44,574 bases of DNA from Candidatus Thermoplasmatota archaeon (GTDB lineage: Archaea; Thermoplasmatota; E2; DHVEG-1). Shown here piece after piece: positions 10,801 through 18,747 of the stretch. Both the position numbers and the translations under genes were made by a program. Under the pieces are notes generated by a model. That model worked only from the letters and a program-made list of their open reading frames with translations, had not been told where the DNA came from and ran no database searches. Where the stretch lies: the NCBI GenBank assembly GCA_038884455.1, contig JAWABU010000011.1:1-44574 (forward strand). Direction: 5' to 3'. Numbering within the stretch: position 1 is the stretch's first letter; each line of letters opens with the position of its first letter.

Positions 10801-13800
10801 GATTTGTGATATTCGAATACTGTTGATATCGTGAAGCATTGTATAACGCTAAAATTTCACGAGGATGTAATGCTCGATTGAAAACTAACACTTCATCGAT
10901 ACTGCCCGTAAAATAATAATTACTGGATCCGACATTCAGATTTCCAATACAACCCCGGTTACAAGAAGGTATCGGTTCATTTGAAGAGACTGACATAGCA
11001 AGAGTTCCATCGATATACAGGAAATAATGATTAGTGGTATTTTTTGAAAAAACGAGGTGATGCCATACTCCATCATTGATATCATCACCTATTAAACTCA
11101 CGTACCCACCGACATTATCTCCTTTGAGTGCCGCCTCGGTATAGCCATCGTTGGCCATGATGAACAACCAATCATCTAGTGAACCTGTATCCCATTCTGC
11201 ATAGAGTACATTATTATCTTTGATCGTTGTTGGTTTTACCCACAGTGAAATCGTAAATTGATTATGTACTGCTGCCAATCCTGATGCATTCAGATTAATG
11301 TAATCTCCTGTTCCATCAAAACTATATGCTTTTCCATAAAAACCACTGATCGTTTGCGCTGCATTGCCCTGTGGTGAACCATGATGACCATAGGTACTTA
11401 GATCTCTGAGTGATCCTTGGATGATATTCCAGGTGATTTTATCCTCATAAAACGATGGAGAACCAGCACCACCGCGAAAGATATATTGTATCCGAAGTTG
11501 ATTTTGTACATAGCTATATCCAGCAATCGTAATATTCTGCCAACCGGTCGCTAACGTAGCCAGATAGCTATACCCATTTGTCCCATAATTCCATACATAA
11601 ACGTCAATCGTAGTACCCTCAGAAAGATACACTTTAACCGTGAGCGTCACATTATCTGGATTCGCATTTAAGGGAACAGTTGTATTAATATACAAGATAT
11701 TTTCTTCATCTTCACAGTCAATATGTGTATCCCAGTTTTCATCATAACCACCATTTGGTAAATCCCCTGACCACATACCTACTTTATGCGCAGAATCCTC
11801 GGTATCATCCGCATACAGATAAGACGATGGTGGTTGCACATCATCCATCCGCATCCAAAGAATATTTGATCTGTTAAAATCAACAAAACTATAATGTTGA
11901 TTGGTATCAGTTGTCGATAGACTGATATTCACCCAGGAGGTGTTGCGGTATGTGTTGTTATCTGGTGTTGGACTACTAAACGAAATACTCGGTTTTGTTG
12001 TATCAATCGTTATATTGTATTCTTCGGTTTGATTCCAGTTTCCACCTCGGTCAGGATCATAGCCTCGAAAACGATATGTCCCTTGAGTAAGTCCTGTGAA
12101 ATTATGGTAATACTGATACAGTGAAGCATTATATAATGATCGAATCTCTGATGGTGCAAGCGCTCGTTTGAAAACAACAACATCATCAACATATCCATTG
12201 AGATATCCTCCAAGACTTGAAGTACCAATGTAAAAATCACCGCTTTGAAATGGTGTTTGTCGTTCGCCACTTGCAATAAAAACACCATTCACGTATAATG
12301 AAAGATGTGTACCATTAAAAACTGATATCACATGATACCACGTTTGTTTATTTATCGGATAAGCGCCAAAATATTCAAAGTTTTCATCAGGCCAACAGTT
12401 AAGTTCTCCAGTATTTCCACTATCATACGAGGTTGCAATAAGCGCAGGACCTCCAAACTCGCCTCCTGCTTGATTGATTGGATAATCCTGATCACCGTTC
12501 GTTGGATCACCAATACGATTCCAGTAAATCCATCCACCATAGGTAAAACTTGTTGAAGTTGGGATTACCGCTGAGCGTTTAATATAATCGCCGGAACCAT
12601 CAAAACGAAACGCTTTCCCAAAATATCCATTCAACGTTTGTTGTGCATCCCCATATTTGGTTCCATGATTCCCACAGGTGCTGAGATCTCGAGGACTCCC
12701 CGTACTATTCACGGTATCCATCGGCATCCATAACACCAAATCCTGTTGGAAATCAACAAAACTATAATGTCGGTTCCAGTCAGAGGTTGCCATACTAATA
12801 TTAATCCAGGTTCTATTGAGATGTGTATTATTTGCTGGTGTTGGATCAACAAACCGAACCGACGGCTTCAGCGCATCAACAGTATACCTATCACTGAGAT
12901 AACTGAGTTTTTTAATCCACCAATCATATGATGTCGAACTTGAATTTAGATTTTGACCATACCCAGCAAGATACACATTCTCTTTTGAATCAACGGTAAC
13001 ACTTCGAAGGTAATCAGAACCAGTTCCAGTTGAATGCGACATATTCCATTCTCGAACACCCGAGGTACCATTGAAGCGCATCAACCACCAATCATACGTC
13101 GATGTGGTTTGATGAATATTATATCCTGCACCAGCAACATACACCTTTCCACACGCATCAGTAGCAACTGAATAACCATAATCAACTCCAGTTTTTCGAC
13201 CATTGTAGGTTTTATTCCACAGACGAACACCAGTTGAGGTATTAAATTTCATGATCCAGACATCATACGATGAGCTCGTGGTATTCAGATTCTGACCATA
13301 CCCGGTAATATAGAGATTTTTCTGCACATCAAGTGCGAGTGCGTAGGCTTGATCAGATCCAGTACTCCGACCGTTATAGGTTTTGTTCCATAACCTCGCG
13401 CCGGATGAGCCATCGAATTTCATAATCCACCAATCAGATCCAGAAGTTGTGGTATTTAGATTGGCTCCATATCCAGCAACATACACGTATCCTTGAGCAT
13501 CGGTAAGTACTGACAAAGCTGAATCAGCACCAGTAGTACGACCATTGTAGGTTTTATTCCACAGACGAACACCAGTCGTTCCATGAAACTTCATAATCCA
13601 AATATCAGCAGCAGAGGTTGTCGTGTTTAAATTACTCCCATATCCAGCGACATACACATTATCACTGCTGTCAACAGTCACCGCGTATGCATAATCATTG
13701 CCAGTAGTACGACCATTGTAGGTTTTATTCCACAGACGAACACCGGTGGTACCATTAAACTTCATAATCCACCAATCAATCCCTGATGTAGTGGTATTTA

Positions 13801-16800
13801 ACTTTTGACCTACTCCTGCAGTATAGACGTTTCCTTTTGAATCAACTGCAACAGAATAAATAATGTCAGTACCACCACTGTGATAGGTTTTATTCCACAA
13901 ACGAACACCGGTTGATGCATTAAATTTCATCAACCATGCATCGGTCCCTGAGGTCGTCTGGTTGAGATTTGAACCAGATCCCCCAACATATATATTTCCA
14001 AATCGATCAGCAACAACCGAATAGGCATAATCACTACCTGTGGTACGACCAGAATAGGTTTTATTCCACGTCTCAAGACGATCATCAGTATTGCTCAGAT
14101 TATCACACAGTTTGACATACCATGTGGTGTTTTCATTTGCTGGGATCGTCACAGTAATCTTTTGTGGATAACTCGAAACAGTTACATTTGCAGATGTCGC
14201 AAAACAAGATTCACGATTTGTATAACTTGCTGCATCTAAACGTTTCGTACTATTTGCAACAAGCAAAACAATGGTACTTGCAGACGAAGCATGAGCATAC
14301 GCGGTAAACGTAATGTTATAACTACTGCCATACAACGTGGCATCTGTTGAACAATTCAATACCGACAACGGTTGGGTTTTGAACAAATACGTCCTATTTG
14401 TCCACGTTCCAGAACCAGAAACATCTGTGGTATTCACCCACCAGGTATATAGCGTATCCGGCTTCAATCCTGACACCGGACAACTCACGGTACTATTTAA
14501 GCCATCATTAGAATACGAACCGACATTTGGCCGTGTCGAAATATAGTATCGAATTAGATCTCCATCAGCATCGGTAAGCGTAATATTAAGTTTATTCGTG
14601 TTCAATGGAACATTTGTTGATTCATTTCCAGGTATAGGATTACTTTGCGATGGAGGCACATTATAGTAATACGTAACGCGGATTTGAACCTCCCAGACAC
14701 AAAGATAACTACTACTATGAGTAATGCCCGCATAAACATTACAATCAAGATCAGAAACATTACTCCACGTCCAAGGAGATGGAGCATTCGTATCAGACGT
14801 AATATCAGCATACAACGTCCAGGATTTTGACGTATTCACTGTCAATGTTTGATTCGTTCCAGTTCCTTTTGAAAAAATCGGTTGAAGTTTAACTGAAGCA
14901 TCACCAATTGTCACTGTTTTGTTAGCAAGGGCACGAAGCTGAACTCGAATAATTGAAGAGCTTCCTGCTCCACTACATTGATTTGCAGTTAGCTTTTCAA
15001 TATCATTATTTACATTTGTCTGAGCGCATGTATTTTCATTAGTATCACACATATAACTCGGATTTTTCCAGGTCGTTTTCTTAGCATCATACCCTGAAAA
15101 ATAATAGGAAACTGTTGATGTTGCAGTAGGTTCAAAAAAAGTATCATTACACTCAGCGTCTTGGGCAGACCACCAAGTATAGTCAATAGGATCATGAGTA
15201 ACCCTATTCAAAAGTGCATTTTCAATGTTAATTTCTGGGACAAGATAGGTAACACTCTCATTATACGCACACGTATGGAGCATACCAGTACTGCGAAAAC
15301 GATGTCGAATCAAATCAGGAGTTAAATCTGGTTCAGCTTCGAGAAGCACGGCAGCAGCACCAGCAACAAAACCAGCACTGAGCGATGTTCCGGAGGCAAC
15401 ACCATGCAGAGTTTGAATATTATCACCTGGAGCAAAAAGATCAAGAGTTGGGTTTTTATTAGCATACTCTGCAATCCACCCATATTGATCAACTGCTGAA
15501 ACAGAACACACACTTTGAGCACATGCTGGAATACTGATTGCAGTACTGCCATGATTTCCTGCTGCAGCAACAACAAAAATACCACGGTCAACTGCATCGG
15601 TACAAAGCTGTGATAGTGGATCTGCATCATAAAAACCGGTATACCCGCAGGTTGATCCAATCGAAAAAAGAATGATATCAGGGTTTTGATCAATACAATA
15701 CTGGAGTCCTTCTAACACATCAGACATATATCCGTGTCCCTGGGAATCTAACACTTTGGCAACAACAAGGGTCACATTTGGAGCAATTTTTCGAAGAACA
15801 TCAGCCACCATCGTCCCATGACCATGATCATCAAAAGGTGTATCATCATGGTTGACAAAATCATAACCATACGCATAGGGAATCAGTGACGAATCAACAC
15901 CGGTATCAAGAAGACAGACGGTAACATTTTTTCCTGAATATGGAATCAAAGGTATGGTAAAGTCATGCAGATCAACAGATCGATCAGCTGGAGCAGCGAG
16001 AACCTTAAATGAAGAGTCAACCATAATATCTTGAATCGAATCAACAGTTTTTATCGATTCTAAAAACCGAGAATCAGCAATGCCCGCAATAATCTTTTTT
16101 TGAGGAATTTCTGCAGTACAAATAAATCCAGATTGGAGGAGACTTTCTCTATCAGAGCTACAGTCTTGCGTATCATTTCTCAGCTGAATAATCACTCGAA
16201 GTGAACCATCATGACTCTCTTGGAGCTGTTTTTGAAGCTCTGAAATCTTTGAAATAACTTCTGAAGTATCCGAAGATGCATCTTGAGATGATGTCCCAAA
16301 CAATGCAGTATACCATTTGAAAAACCATGAAAATGGATTCCACCAGTCAAACAAAACCATGGTATCAAAATGGGTCGTTGACTCATAGTCAAAAATTCCA
16401 TCTTGGGAAAAAACAAGATAGCTTATACGAGATCCTGGTACATAATGCACCCATGGTTGAATTGAAAAAACAACATCAACTCGCAGAGTTGGTGATGATA
16501 AAAGGAACGGTTTTGAATATGCAACCATCGGTAGAGCAACAAGAGGTTCTGGTAATTTCTTCCGAAACAGTTCGACTGGTAGATCATCAAAAGCGATTTT
16601 GTTCGTCTGATATTTTTTATTCATAACCGAGTGGGAATCGACCATGATATCAATAATATCAATACCTGGAGTGTGCAAACAGGCAAAAACAATCGTGTCA
16701 TTTACCGAACCAGCGATAGTTCTCGACACAATCTTTGTTTTTTCAGAAGAATACTGCATATGTTCCTCATGTTTATCAACAATCTGCAAAATTCTCTGAC

Positions 16801-17533
16801 GTTCACCAGAAGGTTTCTTCAACGGCGGATCCATCACCCAGGCTTCTAACGTCAACGCACCGGTAAGATTCAAACTCGGACTCGAACCACAATCAACAAC
16901 ATCATCAATACCATCAAACTGATCAGCACCATTTAACACAGCACGACCAACAGTACCCTGAACAACACCACCGTACACAGCTCCATCATTATTATACTCT
17001 GTTGAATCGTAATGAAGACCGGAGTTTTCCTTGAGATGATGAACCATAGAATATCGATTACTCCACACATCACCAACTGCTTGTTGACTCTCACACTCAG
17101 GATTCCCATAATACATATACAAAACCGTATCAATCGAAGCGTAGAGAAGCTGTACTTTGACCCAGACAACAAGCTCACCAGTATTACCATCAAACTTTTC
17201 AATCTCATGCGGCTGCACGGTCCGATTCATCCAGTCAACAAAAACAATATCATCACCATCATCCTGAGCATACTGCGCAAGATCACTATCAGCACTCCGA
17301 TATAAAAGAACAGGAAAGTTTGTTTGTTCTTCAGCAACCTTGGTATGATCAATCACAATTTTCTTACAGTATGACCAATTACAATCCCACCAGGTTAATG
17401 GTTCACCAGCAACGTAGGAATATCCACTACGAGTATCTAAAAACTGTGTTCCAAAGAAATAGGTTCCCTGAAAACCTCCAAGAATTAGACAAATGACAAT
17501 TGCAACCGACAGAATAGCAAGTTTCTTATTCAC
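4871..17533 (-). CDS. Giant secreted subtilisin-family protein with LamG modules and three propellers
   Basis: 4,220 aa from GTG 17533. That start has GAGGAG 7 nt upstream; ATG 17554 has none. Order: signal peptide (LAILSVAIVICLILGG); DUF2341; first half of a LamG (about 165-240); I9-like propeptide (about 430-515); S8 subtilase with D543 (LLDTGVD), H572 (HGHGTMVAD), N660 (AAGNHG) and S717 (GTSLSAG), all present; beta-sandwich and FN3-like segments; seven SBBP-type repeats of about 57 aa (about 1155-1550); three Ig-plus-LamG modules (about 1560-2530); FN3-like; seven more SBBP repeats (about 2870-3275); a lone second LamG half (about 3275-3400); DUF2341 plus a full LamG (about 3400-3750); FN3; seven repeats of the type found in the neighbouring pilins (about 3845-4220). 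It should act outside the cell as protease and adhesin. N-glycosylation sequons recur in every SBBP blade. No C-terminal anchor or sorting signal is visible. It is coupled to the AbrB-like gene upstream. Confidence 0.85.
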   Translation of the reverse strand: MNKKLAILSVAIVICLILGGFQGTYFFGTQFLDTRSGYSYVAGEPLTWWDCNWSYCKKIVIDHTKVAEEQTNFPVLLYRSADSDLAQYAQDDGDDIVFVDWMNRTVQPHEIEKFDGNTGELVVWVKVQLLYASIDTVLYMYYGNPECESQQAVGDVWSNRYSMVHHLKENSGLHYDSTEYNNDGAVYGGVVQGTVGRAVLNGADQFDGIDDVVDCGSSPSLNLTGALTLEAWVMDPPLKKPSGERQRILQIVDKHEEHMQYSSEKTKIVSRTIAGSVNDTIVFACLHTPGIDIIDIMVDSHSVMNKKYQTNKIAFDDLPVELFRKKLPEPLVALPMVAYSKPFLLSSPTLRVDVVFSIQPWVHYVPGSRISYLVFSQDGIFDYESTTHFDTMVLFDWWNPFSWFFKWYTALFGTSSQDASSDTSEVISKISELQKQLQESHDGSLRVIIQLRNDTQDCSSDRESLLQSGFICTAEIPQKKIIAGIADSRFLESIKTVDSIQDIMVDSSFKVLAAPADRSVDLHDFTIPLIPYSGKNVTVCLLDTGVDSSLIPYAYGYDFVNHDDTPFDDHGHGTMVADVLRKIAPNVTLVVAKVLDSQGHGYMSDVLEGLQYCIDQNPDIILFSIGSTCGYTGFYDADPLSQLCTDAVDRGIFVVAAAGNHGSTAISIPACAQSVCSVSAVDQYGWIAEYANKNPTLDLFAPGDNIQTLHGVASGTSLSAGFVAGAAAVLLEAEPDLTPDLIRHRFRSTGMLHTCAYNESVTYLVPEINIENALLNRVTHDPIDYTWWSAQDAECNDTFFEPTATSTVSYYFSGYDAKKTTWKNPSYMCDTNENTCAQTNVNNDIEKLTANQCSGAGSSSIIRVQLRALANKTVTIGDASVKLQPIFSKGTGTNQTLTVNTSKSWTLYADITSDTNAPSPWTWSNVSDLDCNVYAGITHSSSYLCVWEVQIRVTYYYNVPPSQSNPIPGNESTNVPLNTNKLNITLTDADGDLIRYYISTRPNVGSYSNDGLNSTVSCPVSGLKPDTLYTWWVNTTDVSGSGTWTNRTYLFKTQPLSVLNCSTDATLYGSSYNITFTAYAHASSASTIVLLVANSTKRLDAASYTNRESCFATSANVTVSSYPQKITVTIPANENTTWYVKLCDNLSNTDDRLETWNKTYSGRTTGSDYAYSVVADRFGNIYVGGSGSNLNQTTSGTDAWLMKFNASTGVRLWNKTYHSGGTDIIYSVAVDSKGNVYTAGVGQKLNTTTSGIDWWIMKFNGTTGVRLWNKTYNGRTTGNDYAYAVTVDSSDNVYVAGYGSNLNTTTSAADIWIMKFHGTTGVRLWNKTYNGRTTGADSALSVLTDAQGYVYVAGYGANLNTTTSGSDWWIMKFDGSSGARLWNKTYNGRSTGSDQAYALALDVQKNLYITGYGQNLNTTSSSYDVWIMKFNTSTGVRLWNKTYNGRKTGVDYGYSVATDACGKVYVAGAGYNIHQTTSTYDWWLMRFNGTSGVREWNMSHSTGTGSDYLRSVTVDSKENVYLAGYGQNLNSSSTSYDWWIKKLSYLSDRYTVDALKPSVRFVDPTPANNTHLNRTWINISMATSDWNRHYSFVDFQQDLVLWMPMDTVNSTGSPRDLSTCGNHGTKYGDAQQTLNGYFGKAFRFDGSGDYIKRSAVIPTSTSFTYGGWIYWNRIGDPTNGDQDYPINQAGGEFGGPALIATSYDSGNTGELNCWPDENFEYFGAYPINKQTWYHVISVFNGTHLSLYVNGVFIASGERQTPFQSGDFYIGTSSLGGYLNGYVDDVVVFKRALAPSEIRSLYNASLYQYYHNFTGLTQGTYRFRGYDPDRGGNWNQTEEYNITIDTTKPSISFSSPTPDNNTYRNTSWVNISLSTTDTNQHYSFVDFNRSNILWMRMDDVQPPSSYLYADDTEDSAHKVGMWSGDLPNGGYDENWDTHIDCEDEENILYINTTVPLNANPDNVTLTVKVYLSEGTTIDVYVWNYGTNGYSYLATLATGWQNITIAGYSYVQNQLRIQYIFRGGAGSPSFYEDKITWNIIQGSLRDLSTYGHHGSPQGNAAQTISGFYGKAYSFDGTGDYINLNASGLAAVHNQFTISLWVKPTTIKDNNVLYAEWDTGSLDDWLFIMANDGYTEAALKGDNVGGYVSLIGDDINDGVWHHLVFSKNTTNHYFLYIDGTLAMSVSSNEPIPSCNRGCIGNLNVGSSNYYFTGSIDEVLVFNRALHPREILALYNASRYQQYSNITNLADRSYNYAGFAVDRAGNKNHTETRNLTIDTIKPSISFISPPTPPNGTTSNTYVNVSVSSSDSNQQYTFVNINQTCKLWMRMDDINQTGDPRDISSYGNHGRKYGNAAQTSLGYYGKAFRFDGDGDFIIIQNPSLLDVRTPKSFFAWIKTTSSSGTIICRAEGEEGFNPGDIKLYVQGTKVLFQYMEECFIESTITVNDGLWHHVGVTYNGTHFVLYVDGQVDGSVLWDVGETNQRNVTIGVHQWLNGNFEDYLSFFNGFIDEVLIFNRTLDNAEVKSLFQATLYQYQHNFTNLPYKNHTYLGYAVDRAGNINHTETRWRNISQIPIVLTNASTGVKETNATLHGYLVYDGGESCTVAFHVVPPGTTVGGQYPKHRGTPFSYNHGGLDYGTLYKFRAQANNSFYLDYGTYRFFLTKPQEPIVFRAVGYNQTCINLSWNRGSGANKTVIVRKLGSFPTSRTDGTLVYNGTGQWFNDTGLTQKTRYYYAAWSYTTWTFNNGTEMQTVQQWSSWPMNATAATSTLRLLNCSTDKTKYAYNGTVTFSAWVDADVGSTVVLIICDSIENLHTTGYNKYAASIAHSTDTVITKQPQKITATMTAQGNTTWYAKVVDTMGRSSYMKENTTAWNKTFSSTAAEIYDVASDTQGYLYAVGYGSKLVSSKSGADWWIMRFNTTTGVRDWNMTYSSSSEGGADYARSVAVDNANGYVYIVGDGVQLKSKTSGRDWWIIKLNRATGEEIWQKIFSSYTNDYEYARSVTVDSQGNIYVVGSGYNLNGSNSGLDVWIMRFNARTNDLDWNYTYHMRSSGIDFVGDEAYSVVTDTSDNVYVVGCGYGLNGSSSGRDWWIMKFHGTTGARLWNKTYTGKGTSSDDIAFSVTTDTQGHLYVGGYGSNVHSGASSQDWWLMRFNSTTGVREWNKTYSYGVQERIYSVVCDTAQNIYLGGISVYLNGSTWFDWWIQQLNASGYPDVWQWNKTIDGTTGVDYLSALAVDQKNNIYAAGTGQNLNSSSSGLDWWIKKFEHITGNFTTITSNKGVIRKKGMYGLEINAAGTTLYGLIGSSSPIVSATIDTNWHHVALTYDGSTARLYKDGVLVDSDTPFVAVGTTANHLKLGEFLSGKLDEVRISNTARSSAWINTTYLNTYDPESFAVFGEQLGVLSTWTFRKKITLNHSLISSTLSNFPILVYNSSDNDLKMYARSDGSDILFVPTSENWASGTWRNKLDHEIEKFNPTTGELVAWVKIPTLSATTDTEIYMYYNNTFCQNNYQNIAGVWSNNYAMVQHFNETTGSLLTDSTSNNNHGTKIGNASLTASGQIDGAYQFDGNGDYVTIPDSTSLDFYSSGQYTWSMWVYQTSFDVFNSVLSKGKNPCEGGKGYSIDIGLNYVSISNNNLEEEGGGEVGYYGPLSMNTWHFITITYSNGFIQIYVNDSLVHTGSGLTFNTEVTEPTYISKGYYFFTCDTYYFPGFIDELRISNEIRNESWIDTVYNNIHYLSDFLVFGSGKTINKPPVASNPIPTDGATNQNLNPRLSITVNDSNADALTIYFRTNASGSWATIGSNLSVYNGTYSQIPTTMSHEATKYYWSVNLTDGEDWSNHTYSFTTHALYGDIWDEVISSYEFDPAQGAAPCMVRIGTSQYYAIIYIADTADQSCQIITVRIWENNGTIRKSVVSSYTLDSEQEWYDTPYILHVTGDYYAVAYISGEPALKVATLRIWESNGTVQQSIVSSSILSTGEEDSFPSLVHIANDYYAVVYDSATGPCVKTFSIGQSNGTIYGTIISTFNPSGNRYSKMISIGNDLYVISTSGLVTTIRIWSNNGTIQQSPIDTYVYAIDAYDGQTPNIICISDDYHAIAYGFHQEGFKWPGKIITIKIWNNNGTIQHFNASWYLFEESNACLYPTIQPISNSVYGIAYRDAFYKGKIKTLLIYNNGTIEHSIIDTLEFDTSLGAYPSILYIGNNYYAIAYEGPDSDGWLKIIKITTI
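7720..8940 (-). repeat. Second block of seven SBBP-type propeller repeats
   Basis: Within the giant protein, seven units of about 58 residues start at WNKTFSS, WNMTYSS, WQKIFSS, WNYTYHM, WNKTYTG, WNKTYSY and WNKTIDG. Each continues with YSV-x-D, YVxGxG and WWIMKF. Seven such units are expected to close one seven-bladed propeller. Confidence 0.75.
12880..14070 (-). repeat. First block of seven SBBP-type propeller repeats
   Basis: Seven units of about 57 residues (about 170 bp) begin at WNKTYSG, WNKTYHS, WNKTYNG (four times) and WNMSHST. They are similar at the DNA level as well: the stretch encoding GVRLWNKTYNGR recurs almost unchanged near 13200, 13545 and 13715. This suggests fairly recent internal duplication or conversion. 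Confidence 0.8.
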
Positions 17534-17705
17534 AACAATTCTCCTCAACAACATCTAGCGTGTTTCGAAGTATCAATTCACCATCACTAAACGGTATTAT
17601 CTCAAGTGCATCTCCCTGCTTGATGTTATATGCTTCTGCAAGCTGCTTTGGAAGTGCAATGATAATGCTTCGACCAGAACGTCTCGTCCGTCGTACGAGC
17701 GACAC
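17526..17705 (-). CDS. Small AbrB/MazE-type DNA-binding protein (swapped-hairpin fold)
   Basis: 59 aa from GTG 17705, with a strong ribosome site AGGAGGGG (17713-17720) 7 nt ahead. The sequence RSIIIALPKQLAEAYNIKQGD followed by LEIIPFSDGELILRN is the AbrB/SpoVT/MazE swapped-hairpin DNA-binding fold, in which two chains form one operator-binding unit. No toxin partner is adjacent, so an antitoxin role is unlikely. The next gene is the 4,220-aa surface protein, whose preferred GTG start lies inside the tail of this gene's neighbourhood: its ribosome site (17541-17546) is within this reading frame and its start is 2 nt before this stop codon region. That arrangement couples translation of the regulator to the adhesin. 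A local or self-regulating repressor is the natural inference. Family call is confident; target is unknown. Confidence 0.75.
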   Translation of the reverse strand: MSLVRRTRRSGRSIIIALPKQLAEAYNIKQGDALEIIPFSDGELILRNTLDVVEENCCE

Positions 17706-17736
17706 TATTCAACCCCTCCTCTAAGAACGATTTGTA

Positions 17737-17757
17737 ATATATACCAAAATATATATA
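17737..17757 (-). promoter_or_regulatory. TATA boxes ahead of the AbrB-like gene and giant protein
   Basis: On the - strand TATATATAT (about 17749-17757) and GTATATATT (17738-17746) precede GTG 17705. Starting about 25 nt after the first would give a leader of roughly 20 nt that contains the AGGAGGGG site. This supports a transcript separate from the pilus operon. Confidence 0.5.
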
Positions 17758-17793
17758 CATTGTGTTTTTTGTAGATATATTGCTCCGGATTTA

Positions 17794-17808
17794 TTTCATA
17801 TTATGAAA
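17794..17808. promoter_or_regulatory. 15-bp inverted repeat, possible operator
   Basis: TTTCATA, one base, TATGAAA. It lies about 40 bp upstream of the TATA boxes of the AbrB-like gene, between them and the pilin gene end. A symmetric site here could bind a dimeric regulator such as the AbrB-like protein. It could also be chance in A/T-rich DNA. Confidence 0.3.
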
Positions 17809-17809
17809 A

Positions 17810-17822
17810 TGAGAAAAAAATA
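17810..17822 (-). terminator. T-run after the pilin-like gene
   Basis: On the - strand the stop of the 291-aa gene is followed almost at once by A/T-rich sequence with TTTTTTTCTC. Archaeal RNA polymerase stops at such T-runs. It suggests that the pilus operon ends here and that the AbrB-like/giant pair is transcribed on its own. Confidence 0.4.
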
Positions 17823-18698
17823 TTATTGTATCCATCCAGGTGAGAATTGAATCCCAAGAATCGTTTTTTCAAAAGAGACCGTTGGTTTGGTTCCGTCAAA
17901 AGAAATTATAATCTTATTATTGTTTGGATCGGAAGCAACTGAAAAACGATAAAGATCAGTTGGTTGTCCATCTTTTTTAAATCCTGCTTTCGTTAAAATA
18001 TCGGTAACTACCTTTTCCCAAAGTTGATAATGCTCTGAAGTTATAGTCAGTGACGTTACAGTTGATAACTGCTCCGCAGCAATATGTTCTCGAAAATAAA
18101 TTTGGATCGGATACGTTCCATATCCTCCTAGCGAGCTAATTCCTCCCTCCGGGTTGAAATCAACACAATGAATCGAAATCTGTGGCTCAGGTGTTGTTGC
18201 CGCAGTGATGGTCGGTTTTGACAGCATGACTGACCCTTCAGATTGTTTCAGGATAATCGCAGTGTTTTCATAGGTATACTCTTGATTTAAAAAATATGCG
18301 TTATCTGAAGAATATCGGAAGGAACGAATCTGAGCACTTCTAGTTCCGCCACTAAAAGATATTTCTATTGTGTGGCTTTCTGACAATAATTGTATATGAC
18401 CATATGCTCTGCTTGAAGAAAGAAAACCAAGCTCCTTACTTCCAAGAGTGATAAAATTAGTTATCGGAATTGTTGATTGTGTTACCACAAGATTATCAAC
18501 AGCATATTTAAATTGACTGAACTGATTTGCAACTTGACTCATATGTTCTGCTTCTCGTTCTTGCATCCATCGAGGAACATAGATGGTTTGTATAATCGAG
18601 ATAACACCGATAACTAAACCAACAATCATAACGGCGACAATAATACCTGCAACACCATTTGTATTATCAAACAATGGTATGAACGCTTTTTTTTTCAT
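17823..18698 (-). CDS. Pilin-like membrane-anchored protein (DUF7289-like)
   Basis: 291 aa. The N-terminus has a short basic leader, then NTNGVAGIIVAVMIVGLVIG, a class III-like hydrophobic helix, and a polar helix (MQEREAEHMSQVANQFSQFK) that continues the stalk. The rest, from about residue 65, is predicted beta-rich with repeated SFSGGTRSAQIRSF-like strands. This layout (GV-x-hydrophobic helix, then QEREAEHxxxxxxQF) matches archaeal pilin-like families such as DUF7289. The role is probably a minor pilin or a membrane-held component of the pilus. The ribosome site GAGGTGAGGAG is 5 nt before the ATG. It is the last gene before the T-run and follows the 1,325-aa pilin by 49 nt, so it belongs to the pilus operon. 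The prepilin peptidase that would process it is not in the window. Confidence 0.7.
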   Translation of the reverse strand: MKKKAFIPLFDNTNGVAGIIVAVMIVGLVIGVISIIQTIYVPRWMQEREAEHMSQVANQFSQFKYAVDNLVVTQSTIPITNFITLGSKELGFLSSSRAYGHIQLLSESHTIEISFSGGTRSAQIRSFRYSSDNAYFLNQEYTYENTAIILKQSEGSVMLSKPTITAATTPEPQISIHCVDFNPEGGISSLGGYGTYPIQIYFREHIAAEQLSTVTSLTITSEHYQLWEKVVTDILTKAGFKKDGQPTDLYRFSVASDPNNNKIIISFDGTKPTVSFEKTILGIQFSPGWIQ

Positions 18699-18747
18699 AG
18701 GTTCTCCTCACCTCTCATATTATGTACTACTTGCCCAGTGATGATTA

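Noticed and set aside
12880-14070. Regular DNA repeats of about 170 bp resembling a CRISPR or satellite
   Set aside because: They are in frame inside the giant gene, the spacing equals a propeller blade, and the units vary as coding sequence.
4871-17533. Giant gene as an assembly error or fused genes
   Set aside because: The frame is open throughout, domain joins are smooth and the neighbouring pilins share the same modules and style.
17526-17705. AbrB-like gene as an antitoxin
   Set aside because: No toxin-like gene adjoins it; the only coupled gene is the giant surface protein.
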